This document shows, piece by piece, positions 37,439 to 48,580 of a stretch of DNA of 64,000 nt (positions within the stretch are counted from its first letter, which is position 1; each line of letters begins with the position of its first letter). Made by a program: the position numbers and the translations under genes. The notes beneath the pieces were generated by a model. The model worked only from the letters and a program-made list of their open reading frames with translations, was not told the DNA's origin and did not search any database. Origin of the DNA: Anaerobiospirillum thomasii (lineage in GTDB: Bacteria; Pseudomonadota; Gammaproteobacteria; Enterobacterales; Succinivibrionaceae); assembly GCF_900445255.1 (NCBI RefSeq), contig NZ_UAPU01000007.1, forward strand, positions 1,132,001 to 1,196,000. The letters are read 5' to 3'.

Positions 37439-38629
37439 CTAAAAACTCTTTGTTCTATAGCTTTTAGGGGTCATATTAAACTTGCGCTTAAACTGTAAAA
37501 TAAAGTAACTTTGAGAGTTAAACCCGGTTAGTGAGGCTATTTCATAAATAGCCTTATCCGATCCCTCAAGCAGCAGCACAGCCTGATTCAAGCGCACATC
37601 TAAAAGATACTGTCCTATTGTCATTTTAGTCTGCTCTTTAAATACCCTTTCTAAATACTCAGATGACAAATTAAGATGTGAGGCTATATCCTTTAGATAG
37701 AACTTTTTATAAAAATTTCTATTGATGTAGCTGACTACCTGTTTGACTATCTTATTATCTGTATTTATAGATGTTTTAGTATTTTTAACCAGATTGCAGA
37801 ATTCAAAAGCACATCTGAAATAAATATCTTCAGCCTCCTGCGAGGTTTTAGCTTTTTCAACCTGCAGAATGTAACCATCAGAAATAACATAGGCAAGCTC
37901 AGCATCAATGCCTGCATCAATAGCAGCTCTTGAGGCAATGGTTATATCTACAATAGCAAGATTCTTATGAGATCTGATAGGTGTATATCCGATAATACCT
38001 CTCTCACCCACAAAAGGCGTATACAAAGCCAGCTTTAAAGACTCAAGATTGCCATCAGATATAGCTTTACGTATTTTAAGCTCATAGGTACTGTCATTAT
38101 GCGGTGTGGTATTTTCAACAGATCTGATTAAAACATTGGCCACATGCTCCTTAGCCTGCATATCTATAAAATCTTTTTTATCTGTTTCAATAAGATTATG
38201 AATATTGATGCTCACCCCATAGACTGCTTTATATATAAGAGAAAAGGCCGAGAGAATAGACAGCTTTGAGCAGCGTGTAATATTTCTTACCTTGGCATTG
38301 TGCTTTAGAGCATTGAATCTTACATGCTCTGTAACATCCTCTTTGGCATCAATCAAAGGTCCAGCTATAGCATAAGACTTATCATCAAAGAGCATGACTA
38401 CATAGTAAACAAGACTGCCATCATAACTTATGGCTAATCTCAATCCAGTAGTGCTTACCGTAGATACAACAGACTCAAGCAATCTCTTGTCGCAGACAAG
38501 AGGATCAAATTCCTCACCAAAGTCATAAAAATGCTGAATTAGAGAAAGGTCTGATTTATACATGCTGACAGGTACATTAAAAATACCTACCAGGTCATAA
38601 ATATAGGCATCATTATTAATATTTGACAT
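37439..38629 (-). CDS. AraC-family transcriptional regulator
   Basis: The 396-residue protein ends with a two-helix-turn-helix AraC/XylS DNA-binding domain (about 295-396: YLKDIASHLNLSSEYLERVF, then IYEIASLTGFNSQSYFILQF and FKRKFNMTPKSYR). The N-terminal 290 residues are not a cupin I recognise; they recall the sensor part of AraC regulators of Firmicutes type. It is transcribed toward the nucleoside hydrolase gene and diverges from the PfkB kinase gene, so it likely controls both in response to a nucleoside or sugar signal (inference). Confidence 0.85.
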   Translation of the reverse strand: MSNINNDAYIYDLVGIFNVPVSMYKSDLSLIQHFYDFGEEFDPLVCDKRLLESVVSTVSTTGLRLAISYDGSLVYYVVMLFDDKSYAIAGPLIDAKEDVTEHVRFNALKHNAKVRNITRCSKLSILSAFSLIYKAVYGVSINIHNLIETDKKDFIDMQAKEHVANVLIRSVENTTPHNDSTYELKIRKAISDGNLESLKLALYTPFVGERGIIGYTPIRSHKNLAIVDITIASRAAIDAGIDAELAYVISDGYILQVEKAKTSQEAEDIYFRCAFEFCNLVKNTKTSINTDNKIVKQVVSYINRNFYKKFYLKDIASHLNLSSEYLERVFKEQTKMTIGQYLLDVRLNQAVLLLEGSDKAIYEIASLTGFNSQSYFILQFKRKFNMTPKSYRTKSF

Positions 38630-38904
38630 AATACAAACCTTTATCTATCTGGCTTAATTTATATGTACTTTTCATTTTTGTGATAAAAATGCCACTAAAG
38701 GTAAATATTAACATCATTTTTATTATATTTTATTCATTTTTTTTATATTTTGGCACATTATAAAATCATAAACTAAAATCATAGATTTGAACAAAAACTT
38801 TCAATGTTCATAGATCTATATACTCAAGTGTATAAAACCACAAATTTTGTTTATTTTTATTTAAAGCTGAACATAGAAAGAAAGTTTTTTTAGAGGATTT
38901 TAGT

Positions 38905-39816
38905 ATGGCCAGAATTTTAAACTTCGGATCCTTAAATATAGACTATGTCTACACCATGGACCATTTTGTACAGCCTGGCGAGACAACACACTCTTTAAAC
39001 AGAGAAGTGTTTGCCGGAGGTAAAGGACTAAATCAATCCATAGCTGCAAAGAGAGCAGGCGGGGACGTATATCATGCAGGATGCGTTGGATTAGCAGACA
39101 ATTCTATTCTTTTAAATACTTTAAAAGAAGATAAGGTCAATATTGATTTTGTAAAGCAGATAGACTCTCCATCAGGTCATACAGTTATACAGGTAAACAA
39201 AGATGGCCAAAACTGTATTATTCTTTTTGGAGGCAGCAATCAACAGATAACATGTGAGCATATTGATTCAGTTTTAAGCAGCTTTGATGCAGGCGACTAT
39301 CTGATCTTACAAAATGAAATAAACAATATGGAGTACCTTATAAATAAAGGTTATGAAAAGGGGCTTAATATCTGTTTTAATGTTTCACCTTTTGAAAAGA
39401 AGCTTCTATCTCTGCCTTTGGAGAAATGTAAATACATTATTGTAAATGAAATTGAAGGAGCAGCTTTAGTAGACAAGGCTGAAGATACAGATCCTCAGCA
39501 GCTTATGGATCTGCTATCAGCTAAGTTTAAAGACTCATCTATAGTTCTGACCCTAGGTGTTCACGGATCCTTATATAAGGATAAAAACTCACAGAGTATT
39601 TTTGTAAATGCATTTAAGGTCAATGCTGTAGATACTACAGCAGCAGGTGACACTTATCTTGGCTATCTTATTACCATGCTTACTCAAAATCATGAACCCA
39701 AGGAGGCACTGACTATAGCCTCTGCTGCATCTGCCATAGCTGTTACTAAAAAAGGAGCCAGCCCATCAATTCCACATATAAATGAGGTTATGGACTTTTT
39801 AAAAGAGCATCAGTAA
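38905..39816 (+). CDS. PfkB-family sugar kinase (ribokinase-like)
   Basis: The 303-residue product has both PfkB signatures: FAGGKGLNQSIAAKRAGG near residue 37 and DTTAAGDTYLGYL around 243-255 with the catalytic Asp of the GD motif. It likely phosphorylates ribose released by the nucleoside hydrolase, feeding the pentose phosphate pathway. An AGAGGA site precedes the ATG. The 275-bp gap to the divergent regulator is A/T-rich and should hold their operators. Ribose as substrate is inferred from context. Confidence 0.85.
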   Translation: MARILNFGSLNIDYVYTMDHFVQPGETTHSLNREVFAGGKGLNQSIAAKRAGGDVYHAGCVGLADNSILLNTLKEDKVNIDFVKQIDSPSGHTVIQVNKDGQNCIILFGGSNQQITCEHIDSVLSSFDAGDYLILQNEINNMEYLINKGYEKGLNICFNVSPFEKKLLSLPLEKCKYIIVNEIEGAALVDKAEDTDPQQLMDLLSAKFKDSSIVLTLGVHGSLYKDKNSQSIFVNAFKVNAVDTTAAGDTYLGYLITMLTQNHEPKEALTIASAASAIAVTKKGASPSIPHINEVMDFLKEHQ

Positions 39817-39875
39817 AAGCTATTGTGTATAAAAGCTAAGCTCTATAAAGACCATTAAAAGTTGTAAATATATCG

Positions 39876-39922
39876 AAAAAGACTCTACTGCCAACTCTCA
39901 AGGTTATAAGCAGAGTCTTTTT
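39876..39922 (+). terminator. Terminator of the PfkB kinase gene
   Basis: An 11-bp stem AAAAAGACTCT/AGAGTCTTTTT with a 25-base interior is followed by T. It lies 60 bp after the stop. Confidence 0.75.
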
Positions 39923-39929
39923 ATATTCC

Positions 39930-41189
39930 ATCAGGATAAAAGACAGCTTATAACCAAAGACAGGTACAGACTGTGCCTTACAGTCATTTTCTATCATACA
40001 GATCATACTAAGGCCAAGATGGCAAATAGTAAAAAGCTAACATTCTTAGCTTTATATGCCACAGACAATTTCAATAAAAAAACAGTGCCCAACAGTATTA
40101 TGTAAAATATCAATCCTATAGCCCCAAAAGAAATGTGGCAGTATGTTGATAAGCTGTGGGATTTTTTACAAAAAGCTGTTTATATTTTTTTATATTTTTT
40201 GGCTTATTTTTTTTCAAGATAAAAATTTGTTGATAAAAAGAATCTTACCAACATCTTTTTAAAGCAAAATAACATGATATTTTAAAAAAAATCAACAGTC
40301 GAACATATTGTTTTTACATATTTTTTTATAAAAAACAACACTTTTGGAGCTCTTAATAACAATATCAATAATATATAAATATATTTTTTTATTCTATTTT
40401 TAAAATTGTGGCTTTAGGGAAAAAACGCCAAAAATTGCAATGAAAATAAAGAAGTCTTAAAGCTGATGCGTTTGCATATGAGGCAGAGCTAATAGTAGCT
40501 AAAAGAGCTACAGATATTTGAGATATGACAGACAAGAGACCTGACTTTACATCATGTTATTATTCATATAGGGCACATTATTTATTGAGCTTTAAAACAT
40601 CATCAGATACATAAATTAAAAGCACTACAAAACACTTTGCTTGCGTTCAGAGCAATAAGATCCCCTAAAATGAAAAGAGCTGAGCCTGTAGTCTATCTAT
40701 AACCTGGTGTCCAAACTTTGAACATAGATTTTCAAGACCCCTCTTAAGCAGTGCAAAATCATCAAAAAAGCCGCTTTTGCTCTAACAACTATATAGGCTT
40801 TTGGTAAATAAAAAAAACTTACTATTTATCAATATATTATAAAATACATGAATGTTGAAAAATTTATGGATTATGTAGTGTTTACCAACACCTGAAAATC
40901 TGCCTTTGGAATAAACCAAAAATTGCCACATTTTAAAAAAAGGAATTTTTAAAGTAAGCAAAAAAAATCCAACACATTAAATAATTGAATTTTAATAGAA
41001 AAAAACTTAAAACCACAGATTTTAGCTCCTATATAATAAGAACAATAAATAAAAAATATATATTTTTTTAATTTTCTGATTATTAAAAAAAATGAAAAAT
41101 TTCGCTTGAAAAATGCAGTTTTAATTAGCCCCCGTTTGTCATAAAATAGCAAAGTTTTTTACTATCTAAATATTCTTTTGGTCGCATTC
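39930..41189. other. AT-rich non-coding stretch upstream of mnmG; oriC candidate
   Basis: This 1.26-kb gap has long A/T tracts (40170-40240, 40310-40400) and two direct copies of TGTTGATAA (40144-40152 and 40228-40236), one base from the DnaA box TGTGGATAA. In E. coli and relatives oriC lies just 5' of mnmG. About 40450-40800 looks like decayed coding sequence with short protein-like frames on both strands. No intact gene is seen. The origin call is tentative because no perfect box is present. Confidence 0.4.
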
Positions 41190-43076
41190 ATGGATAATTA
41201 CAGAAATTTTGACGTTATAGTTGTAGGTGCAGGACATGCTGGTATAGAGGCAGCATGTGCCTCTGCAAGAATGGGATGTAAAACACTGCTTTTAACTCAT
41301 AATATAGAGACTATAGGCGAAATGTCCTGTAATCCAGCCTTTGGCGGTATTGGTAAAGGCCATCTTTTAAAAGAGATCGATGCTATGGGCGGTGTCTGTC
41401 CTGATGCTATTGATAGAGCCGGCATTCAGTTTAGAACTCTTAACTCATCAAAAGGACCAGCTGTCAGATCAACAAGAGCCCAGACAGATAGACATCTATA
41501 TAAAGAAGTTATCAGAACCACACTTTCGGACTATAAAAATTTAACTATATTTCAGCAGCCGTGCACCAGACTTTTATTTGAAAAAGATGTGCTGTGCGGT
41601 GTCAACACTGCAGCTGATATTAAGTTCTATGCACATGCTGTAATTATCTGCTGTGGTACTTTTTTAAACGGACTTATACATATAGGTCTTGACCACTACA
41701 CTGGAGGCAGAGCCGGAGATCCTGCATCTATAGACCTTGCTGAAAACCTAAAGGAAATAGGTCTTAAGGTTGGCAGATTAAAAACAGGTACTCCTGCACG
41801 TCTTGTATCTTCATCTATAGACTATTCCAAAATGCAAAGACAGGAGCCTGAGAGCCCTCTTCCTGTATTTTCATTCTTAAATGAAGAGGATATTCATCCT
41901 CAGCAGGTGTGCTGTCACATTACAAGAACTAATGAAAAAACACATGATATTATTCGTTCAGGATTAGACAGAAGTCCTTTATATTCAGGTGTAATCTCAA
42001 GTATTGGTCCAAGATACTGCCCTTCGATTGAAGATAAGGTAGTAAGATATCCAAACCGCGACAGCCATCAGATCTTTGTTGAGCCTGAGGGGCTTACTAC
42101 AAATCTTATATACCCAAATGGTATTTCAACCTCTCTTCCTTATGATATTCAGGAAAAGTTTATTCACTCTATTGAAGGTTTTGAAAGTGCCATAATTGCC
42201 CGTCCTGGCTATGCAATTGAATATGATTTCTACGATCCTCGTGAACTGTCTGTATCCATGCAGTCCAAAAAGATAAAAGGATTGTTTTTAGCAGGACAGA
42301 TCAACGGTACCACAGGCTATGAAGAGGCTGCAGCTCAGGGACTTCTTGCAGGTATCAATGCGGCTTTATATATAAAAGGTCAGGAGGCCTGGTTCCCATC
42401 TAGAAATACATCATATATAGGTGTCATGATGGACGATCTGTGTACTCTTGGTACTAAAGAGCCTTATAGAATGTTTACCTCAAGAGCTGAATACAGACTG
42501 ATGCTGCGTGAGGATAATGCTGATTTAAGACTTACAGATACAGCTTATAAATTAGGCCTTATCTCTTCTGAACGTTATGATATTTTCAATCAGAAAAAAG
42601 AGCTTATAGAAAAGGAAAAGCACAGACTTGCAGCAACATTAATTAAACCTTCTTCAAAAGAAGGTCGCGCAATCTCTGCTATCATTAACACTCCTCTTTC
42701 AAAAGAACAGTCTTTAGAGGAAATTTTAAGAAGACCAGAGAGCAGATTAAATGCTTTATTGGAAGCCTGCTCTATGGAAGGTATTGCCTGTGACAGACAA
42801 AGTTATGAGCAGGTTGAGATTCAGGTTAAGTATCAGGGATATCTCTCTCATGAGCTTGAGGAGATTAAAAAGCGAGAGATTAATGAAAAAACTCTGTTGC
42901 CTTTAAACTTTGATTATAGAAATATAACCTCTCTGTCTAATGAGGTTGCTCAAAAACTCAATGAGTTTAAACCTGAAACCCTTGGCATGGCCTCACGTAT
43001 CTCTGGAGTAACTCCTGCTGCAATTTCTATTTTGCTGGTACATCTTAAAAAACTTGGACTATTTGGAAAAAATTAG
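41190..43076 (+). CDS. mnmG: tRNA uridine-34 modification enzyme MnmG (GidA)
   Basis: MnmG, the FAD-dependent partner of MnmE, forms cmnm5/nm5 at wobble U34. The product from ATG 41190 is 628 residues (E. coli 629) and shows the dinucleotide-binding [16 protein letters not shown], the [13 protein letters not shown] motif, the PCT-like catalytic cysteine region ([14 protein letters not shown]) and a C-terminal helical tail. A TTG start 12 bases earlier would add only four residues. It heads the mnmG-rsmG-parA cluster. Confidence 0.96.
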   Translation: MDNYRNFDVIVVGAGHAGIEAACASARMGCKTLLLTHNIETIGEMSCNPAFGGIGKGHLLKEIDAMGGVCPDAIDRAGIQFRTLNSSKGPAVRSTRAQTDRHLYKEVIRTTLSDYKNLTIFQQPCTRLLFEKDVLCGVNTAADIKFYAHAVIICCGTFLNGLIHIGLDHYTGGRAGDPASIDLAENLKEIGLKVGRLKTGTPARLVSSSIDYSKMQRQEPESPLPVFSFLNEEDIHPQQVCCHITRTNEKTHDIIRSGLDRSPLYSGVISSIGPRYCPSIEDKVVRYPNRDSHQIFVEPEGLTTNLIYPNGISTSLPYDIQEKFIHSIEGFESAIIARPGYAIEYDFYDPRELSVSMQSKKIKGLFLAGQINGTTGYEEAAAQGLLAGINAALYIKGQEAWFPSRNTSYIGVMMDDLCTLGTKEPYRMFTSRAEYRLMLREDNADLRLTDTAYKLGLISSERYDIFNQKKELIEKEKHRLAATLIKPSSKEGRAISAIINTPLSKEQSLEEILRRPESRLNALLEACSMEGIACDRQSYEQVEIQVKYQGYLSHELEEIKKREINEKTLLPLNFDYRNITSLSNEVAQKLNEFKPETLGMASRISGVTPAAISILLVHLKKLGLFGKN

Positions 43077-43087
43077 GTTAAATTACA

Positions 43088-43741
43088 GTGCATAAACATA
43101 ACGCTTTAATGTCTCAAAGCGAGATAGAGATCTGCATATACAATTTATTAAAGCAGACTGAAGTAAAGTTTGATACTCAACATGTATCTAAATTAGCCGC
43201 TTTGGTCGTTTTACTAAAAAAATGGTCTAATGCTTTAAATTTAACAGCAATCAGAGATGAAAAGGATATAATAACCCTGCACATTCTGGACAGTGCAGTT
43301 TTATCTCCATTGCTTCTGGGCAAAAACATAGCCGACGTTGGAACAGGAGCTGGTTTTCCTGGTCTGGTGGTGGCAATCCTTAATGAAGACAGACATTTTA
43401 CTTTAATTGACTCAGTTGCCAAAAAGCTTTCTTTTGTAAGAACAGCATGCGTTGAGCTTGGCATTAGTAATGTTGATATAATAAATAACAGATGTGAGAA
43501 TATAGTAGTAGATACACCTTTTGACTGTATTGTAAGTAGAGCCTTTGCTCCTTTGAACAGAATGGTTAACTGGTGTCTGCCGCTTCTATCAGATAACGGT
43601 TCCTTTATAGCAATGAAAGCCAATCTCACTGATGAAGAGATAAAGGCTGTTCCAGATAGCGTAAAAATAGAAAAAATCGAAAGATTACATGTTCCAAATT
43701 TAGATGCCATGCGACAGGCTGTATTTATTACAAAAGCATAG
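43088..43741 (+). CDS. rsmG: 16S rRNA m7G527 methyltransferase RsmG (GidB)
   Basis: RsmG methylates G527 in the 530 loop of 16S rRNA; its loss gives low-level streptomycin resistance in E. coli. The 217-residue protein has the SAM motif VGTGAGFPGLVVAI, LNLTAIRDEKDI and SRAFAPLNRMV. The start is GTG 43088; ATG 43110 is out of this frame only by position and gives no better match. It lies 11 bases after mnmG. Confidence 0.94.
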   Translation: MHKHNALMSQSEIEICIYNLLKQTEVKFDTQHVSKLAALVVLLKKWSNALNLTAIRDEKDIITLHILDSAVLSPLLLGKNIADVGTGAGFPGLVVAILNEDRHFTLIDSVAKKLSFVRTACVELGISNVDIINNRCENIVVDTPFDCIVSRAFAPLNRMVNWCLPLLSDNGSFIAMKANLTDEEIKAVPDSVKIEKIERLHVPNLDAMRQAVFITKA

Positions 43742-43759
43742 GCTTTATAGGATTTAATC

Positions 43760-44530
43760 ATGGCAAAAATAATAGCAATAGCCAATCAGAAAGGCGGTGT
43801 TGGCAAAACAACCACATGTGTGAACCTAGCAGCTTCACTTGCTGCTATGCAAAAGAAAGTTTTAGTTGTAGATTCAGATCCTCAGGGTAACGCCACAATG
43901 GCATCTGGCATAAATAAGTTTGAATTAAAAAGAACTATATGCCATGTTCTTATTGACGGTGTTGAGATAAGAGATACAGTTATTGAAAAGACCAATGGTG
44001 CTTTTCATTTAATTCCTTCAAACGAGGATCTGACAGCAGCTGAGGTTAAGCTTTTAGATTACCTGGCCCGTGAGTTCAGACTTAAAAACTCACTTGCAGA
44101 GATAAAAGATAACTATGACTATATCTTTATTGACTGTCCACCTTCATTAAATCTGCTTACTGTAAATGCAATGTGCGCTGCAGACAGTATTTTAGTTCCT
44201 CTGCAGTGTGAGTACTTTGCACTTGAAGGTCTGACATTGCTTATAGATACTGTTGATCAGTTGTCTCAGGCTGTAAATCCAAATCTTAAGATTGAAGGTA
44301 TCTTACGTACCATGTTTGATAACAGAAACCGTCTTTCAACTGAGGTTTCTGATGAGTTAAAACGTAATTTTGGCGATCTTGTGTATAAGACTATCATTCC
44401 AAGAAATGTAAGACTTGCTGAAGCACCTTCCTTTGGACAGCCAGCTATGTATTATGACAAGTCATCTGTAGGTTCAAAAGCATATCTTGCACTTGCCGGC
44501 GAAATTATTGAAAGATCGGCTGATAAATAA
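43760..44530 (+). CDS. parA: Chromosome partitioning ATPase ParA (Soj)
   Basis: ParA is a deviant Walker-type ATPase that binds DNA non-specifically and pulls ParB-parS complexes. The 256-residue product has the deviant Walker A QKGGVGKTTT with the signature lysine, VVDSDPQGN, and DCPPSLNLLT as Walker B, typical of short chromosomal Soj/ParA without an N-terminal DNA-binding domain. It acts with ParB (44.7 kb) on the parS cluster at 13-16 kb. Unusually, a strong hairpin separates it from parB. Confidence 0.95.
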   Translation: MAKIIAIANQKGGVGKTTTCVNLAASLAAMQKKVLVVDSDPQGNATMASGINKFELKRTICHVLIDGVEIRDTVIEKTNGAFHLIPSNEDLTAAEVKLLDYLAREFRLKNSLAEIKDNYDYIFIDCPPSLNLLTVNAMCAADSILVPLQCEYFALEGLTLLIDTVDQLSQAVNPNLKIEGILRTMFDNRNRLSTEVSDELKRNFGDLVYKTIIPRNVRLAEAPSFGQPAMYYDKSSVGSKAYLALAGEIIERSADK

Positions 44531-44549
44531 CTAATTAAACACACGTTAT

Positions 44550-44598
44550 AAGCCTGATTTTTATTGCACTGCACATTTGCAAAAATCAGGCTTTTGTA
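44550..44598 (+). terminator. Strong hairpin between parA and parB
   Basis: A 13-bp perfect stem (44550-44562 with 44581-44593) is followed by TTTTG. It would terminate most parA transcription before parB. Confidence 0.8.
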
Positions 44599-44699
44599 TA
44601 AAATTAAGACTTACAACGAAGCTATATATTGGTCTTTTTAACTACATCTGCTGATATATTTATGTCGGTTAATATGTATAGATGATATAGGTAGAATAA

Positions 44700-45662
44700 A
44701 TGACAACTAAAAGACTTGGCAGAGGCCTTGACTCTCTTCTTTCCAAAAAAATAGAAAACAGGGACGTTAACAGTATCTCAGATCTGATATCTTTAGGTGC
44801 TGCAGAACAAGAAGAAGTTGCAACAAATAGCTCTACCTTATCAGAAAATACAGCAATAAGCACAAACTCTGTTCTTGATATTGATATCGACAAATTAAAA
44901 GCCTCAAAATATCAGCCACGTAAAAACTTTGACACAAACGCTCTTGAAGAGCTGGCTGAATCTATAAAAGAGCATGGACTGCTTGAGCCTCTTTTAGTAA
45001 AGAAAGCCGATGATGGCATGTTTGAAATCATATGTGGTGAAAGACGTTTTAGAGCCTCAAAGATTGCCAGTCTCAAAACTGTACCATGCCTTGTAAAGGA
45101 TGATCTTAAGAATAATGCTTATGCCATTGCCCTTATTGAAAATATGCAAAGAGAGGATTTGAATCCTTTAGAGCAGGCAGAGGCATTATCTATAATGCTG
45201 ACGGAGTGTGAACTGACTCAGGAGTCTCTTGCCAAAACTCTTGGCAAATCAAGATCAACTATTTCCAATATTCTGCGTCTTAACTCTTTAGCTCCTAAAA
45301 CCAAAGATGCTTTAAGAGAAGGTGTGATTGACATGGGCCATGCCAAAGCTCTTTTATCACTTGAAGGTGAAGTGCAGGAGCGTGCCTGTGAAATTGTTAT
45401 ACAAAAATCAATGTCAGTTAGACAAACTGAAATTTTTGTGAAGTCGGTTGGCTCTAAGGAAGGAGATGCCCCTTCAGATGATAATAAAAATCAAAAACCT
45501 GATGTTTCTGATACAATTTTGGGGTTTGAGAGCATTCTGAAGAATAAGCTGGATGCTAAAAATGTAAAATTTTCATACTTAGGTAAAAATAAGGGAAAAA
45601 TTACACTTACTTATAAGAATGAAGATGAGTTTAATCGGATTAAGGAAATTTTTAGTATATAG
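44700..45662 (+). CDS. parB: Chromosome partitioning CTPase ParB (Spo0J)
   Basis: ParB loads at parS, closes into a CTP-dependent sliding clamp and spreads on DNA. The 320-residue product has the N-terminal ParA-contact KRLGRGLDSLL, the CTP-binding CGERRFRAS and ALIENMQREDLNPLEQA motifs, a helix-turn-helix with LTQESLAKTLGKSRSTISN and a C-terminal dimer domain. The perfect parS sites at 14.2-15.7 kb match the target expected for this family. It appears to have its own promoter, since a hairpin lies between it and parA. Confidence 0.96.
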   Translation: MTTKRLGRGLDSLLSKKIENRDVNSISDLISLGAAEQEEVATNSSTLSENTAISTNSVLDIDIDKLKASKYQPRKNFDTNALEELAESIKEHGLLEPLLVKKADDGMFEIICGERRFRASKIASLKTVPCLVKDDLKNNAYAIALIENMQREDLNPLEQAEALSIMLTECELTQESLAKTLGKSRSTISNILRLNSLAPKTKDALREGVIDMGHAKALLSLEGEVQERACEIVIQKSMSVRQTEIFVKSVGSKEGDAPSDDNKNQKPDVSDTILGFESILKNKLDAKNVKFSYLGKNKGKITLTYKNEDEFNRIKEIFSI

Positions 45663-45668
45663 AAATTA

Positions 45669-45706
45669 AACAGCATATCTGAGGTATTCATTTATGCTGT
45701 TTTTTA
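45669..45706 (+). terminator. Terminator of parB
   Basis: A 9-bp stem AACAGCATA/TATGCTGTT with a 15-base loop is followed by six T. Confidence 0.82.
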
Positions 45707-45746
45707 ACCATGTCACACTTTTAGTGCAAGAAAATTAATTTATAAT

Positions 45747-46157
45747 ATGTTTGAGCCTATATCTGAAGATAAGCTTTATTTGAAAAAAATTATTATAAAA
45801 ACAATATTCTATGATGTGTTGTTTATTTCTTGTATCTGCACTTTGATTTGTATTTATGCCTTTGTTTTTAAAGAGCCTTTTGCTGTCTATATAAAGTCAG
45901 CTGTCTGTGGATGTTCTATATTTTTTATAGCAGATCTGCTGTCGTTTTTAGTGTCTTTTAAAAATAAAAACAATGGTTTATCTTCAGGATACGTACTTTT
46001 TAGAGTAGTCTACGGCACTCTGTTTAAGTATTTTATGCTTGTATTCCTTTTCTTTTGTGCTTTTAAATTTCTCGAACTCAACTATATATTGATGACAGCT
46101 TGTTTTGTGACCAGTGTGTTTTTTAATATGATTATTAGGTTTTATTCTGCCAAATAG
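45747..46157 (+). CDS. atpI: ATP synthase subunit I (AtpI)
   Basis: AtpI is a small membrane protein encoded at the start of atp operons; it aids c-ring assembly and is not part of the final enzyme. The 136-residue product has four predicted membrane helices and sits directly upstream of atpB, which is the main basis of the call because AtpI sequences vary. No Shine-Dalgarno is visible before ATG 45747, so it may be weakly translated. A separate promoter (46182) precedes atpB. Confidence 0.75.
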   Translation: MFEPISEDKLYLKKIIIKTIFYDVLFISCICTLICIYAFVFKEPFAVYIKSAVCGCSIFFIADLLSFLVSFKNKNNGLSSGYVLFRVVYGTLFKYFMLVFLFFCAFKFLELNYILMTACFVTSVFFNMIIRFYSAK

Positions 46158-46181
46158 TTCACTAATACTACTTTTCATACT

Positions 46182-46210
46182 TTGACATAAAAAATAAATC
46201 GTCTTAATAT
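46182..46210 (+). promoter_or_regulatory. Sigma-70 promoter for atpBEFHAGDC
   Basis: A perfect -35 TTGACA (46182-46187) is 17 bases from TAATAT (46205-46210, 4/6). Transcription would start near 46217, leaving a leader of about 60 bases before atpB. Confidence 0.65.
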
Positions 46211-46221
46211 TAGCATACTAA

Positions 46222-47238
<1,017 letters not shown>

Positions 47239-47271
47239 TTTTATTTTAATTTAAATTTTAATTTTTTTTAA

Positions 47272-47517
<246 letters not shown>

Positions 47518-47551
47518 TTTGCAATAAGCATCTAGCAGGGAGTCTTCCACC

Positions 47552-48022
47552 TTGGAAATCAATGCTACATTTTTAGGACAAGCCGTTGCATTCCTCATTT
47601 TCGTAGTATGTTGTATGAAGTGGGTTTGGCCACCTCTTATGAACGTGCTCGAAAAGAGACAGAAAGAAATTGCAGACGGTCTTGCCGCAGCTGATAAAGC
47701 TAAAAAGAATCTTGAGCTTGCTAAAACAAGTTCAGCTGAAGCTTTGCGTAATGCCAAAATTGAAGCCCAGAAGATCATTGATGAGGCTAACAAGCAGCGT
47801 TCTCTGATCCTTGATAAGGCTGAGCAGGAGGCAAACGAAGCTAAGCAGCGCATTCTGGAAAATGCTCAGACACAGATTGAGTCTGAGTATAACAAAGCAA
47901 GAGAGGCATTACGTGCCGAAGCTATTAATCTTGCTGTTGCCGGTGCTGAGAAGATCCTCAATCAGAAGGTTGATTCTAAGTCTGACCAGGAAATGGTCAA
48001 GAAGATCATAGAATCACTGTAA
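47552..48022 (+). CDS. atpF: F1Fo ATP synthase subunit b
   Basis: Subunit b is the peripheral stalk: one N-terminal membrane helix ([20 protein letters not shown]) followed by a long coiled coil. The 156-residue product is the same length as E. coli AtpF. Translation starts at TTG 47552 ([10 protein letters not shown]...), preceded by GGGAG at 9 bases; the next internal Met would cut the membrane helix. Confidence 0.95.
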   Translation: MEINATFLGQAVAFLIFVVCCMKWVWPPLMNVLEKRQKEIADGLAAADKAKKNLELAKTSSAEALRNAKIEAQKIIDEANKQRSLILDKAEQEANEAKQRILENAQTQIESEYNKAREALRAEAINLAVAGAEKILNQKVDSKSDQEMVKKIIESL

Positions 48023-48037
48023 AGAGAGGTAAATGCA

Positions 48038-48568
48038 TTGGCAGAGAACCTAACTATAGCAAGACCTTACGCTAAAGCTGCTTTTGACAGTGCAGTTGAA
48101 CATAATGCACTGGATCAATGGCAGAACATGCTACAGGCTTTGGCATTAGCATGTAAAGACGACGGTATTTTGCTTTTTTTAAAGAATGCTTCATCACCAT
48201 CTGCTGCCTCAGATAGTCTTTTAAAGCTACTTGATGGCATTTTAGATGAGTATGGCCAGAACTTTGTTAGGGTCTTAGGTGAAAATGCCAGATTTGAAGT
48301 TTTACCTGAGATTTATGATGAGTTTTTAAAGCTCAGAAAGGAGCATGATAAGGTTTTATCTGTAGTCTTAACTTCAGCTCGTCCTATTGGTGAGTCTGAA
48401 GTTAGTGCATTAAAAGATAAACTCTCAGCCAAATATGGCTGCTCTGTTTCACTGAGTTTTCAAATTGATCCTAGCATCGTAGGTGGTGCCATTTTACAGA
48501 TTGGCGATAAAGTAATTGATGCAAGTGTTAAGACAAGTATTAAAAATCTGTCTTCAACTCTCATATAA
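48038..48568 (+). CDS. atpH: F1Fo ATP synthase subunit delta
   Basis: Delta caps the F1 head and links it to the b dimer. The 176-residue product starts with TIARPYAKAAFDSA and ends with GGAILQIGDKVIDASVKTSI, both typical. The start is TTG 48038, with AGAGAGG upstream. It lies 15 bases after atpF. Confidence 0.94.
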   Translation: MAENLTIARPYAKAAFDSAVEHNALDQWQNMLQALALACKDDGILLFLKNASSPSAASDSLLKLLDGILDEYGQNFVRVLGENARFEVLPEIYDEFLKLRKEHDKVLSVVLTSARPIGESEVSALKDKLSAKYGCSVSLSFQIDPSIVGGAILQIGDKVIDASVKTSIKNLSSTLI

Positions 48569-48580
48569 AGGTGAAAAAGA

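Noticed and set aside
43177-43785. 202-codon open frame antisense to rsmG
   Set aside because: It overlaps all of rsmG and the start of parA; the sequence is low-complexity Ser/Thr/Ala-rich, typical of antisense frames.
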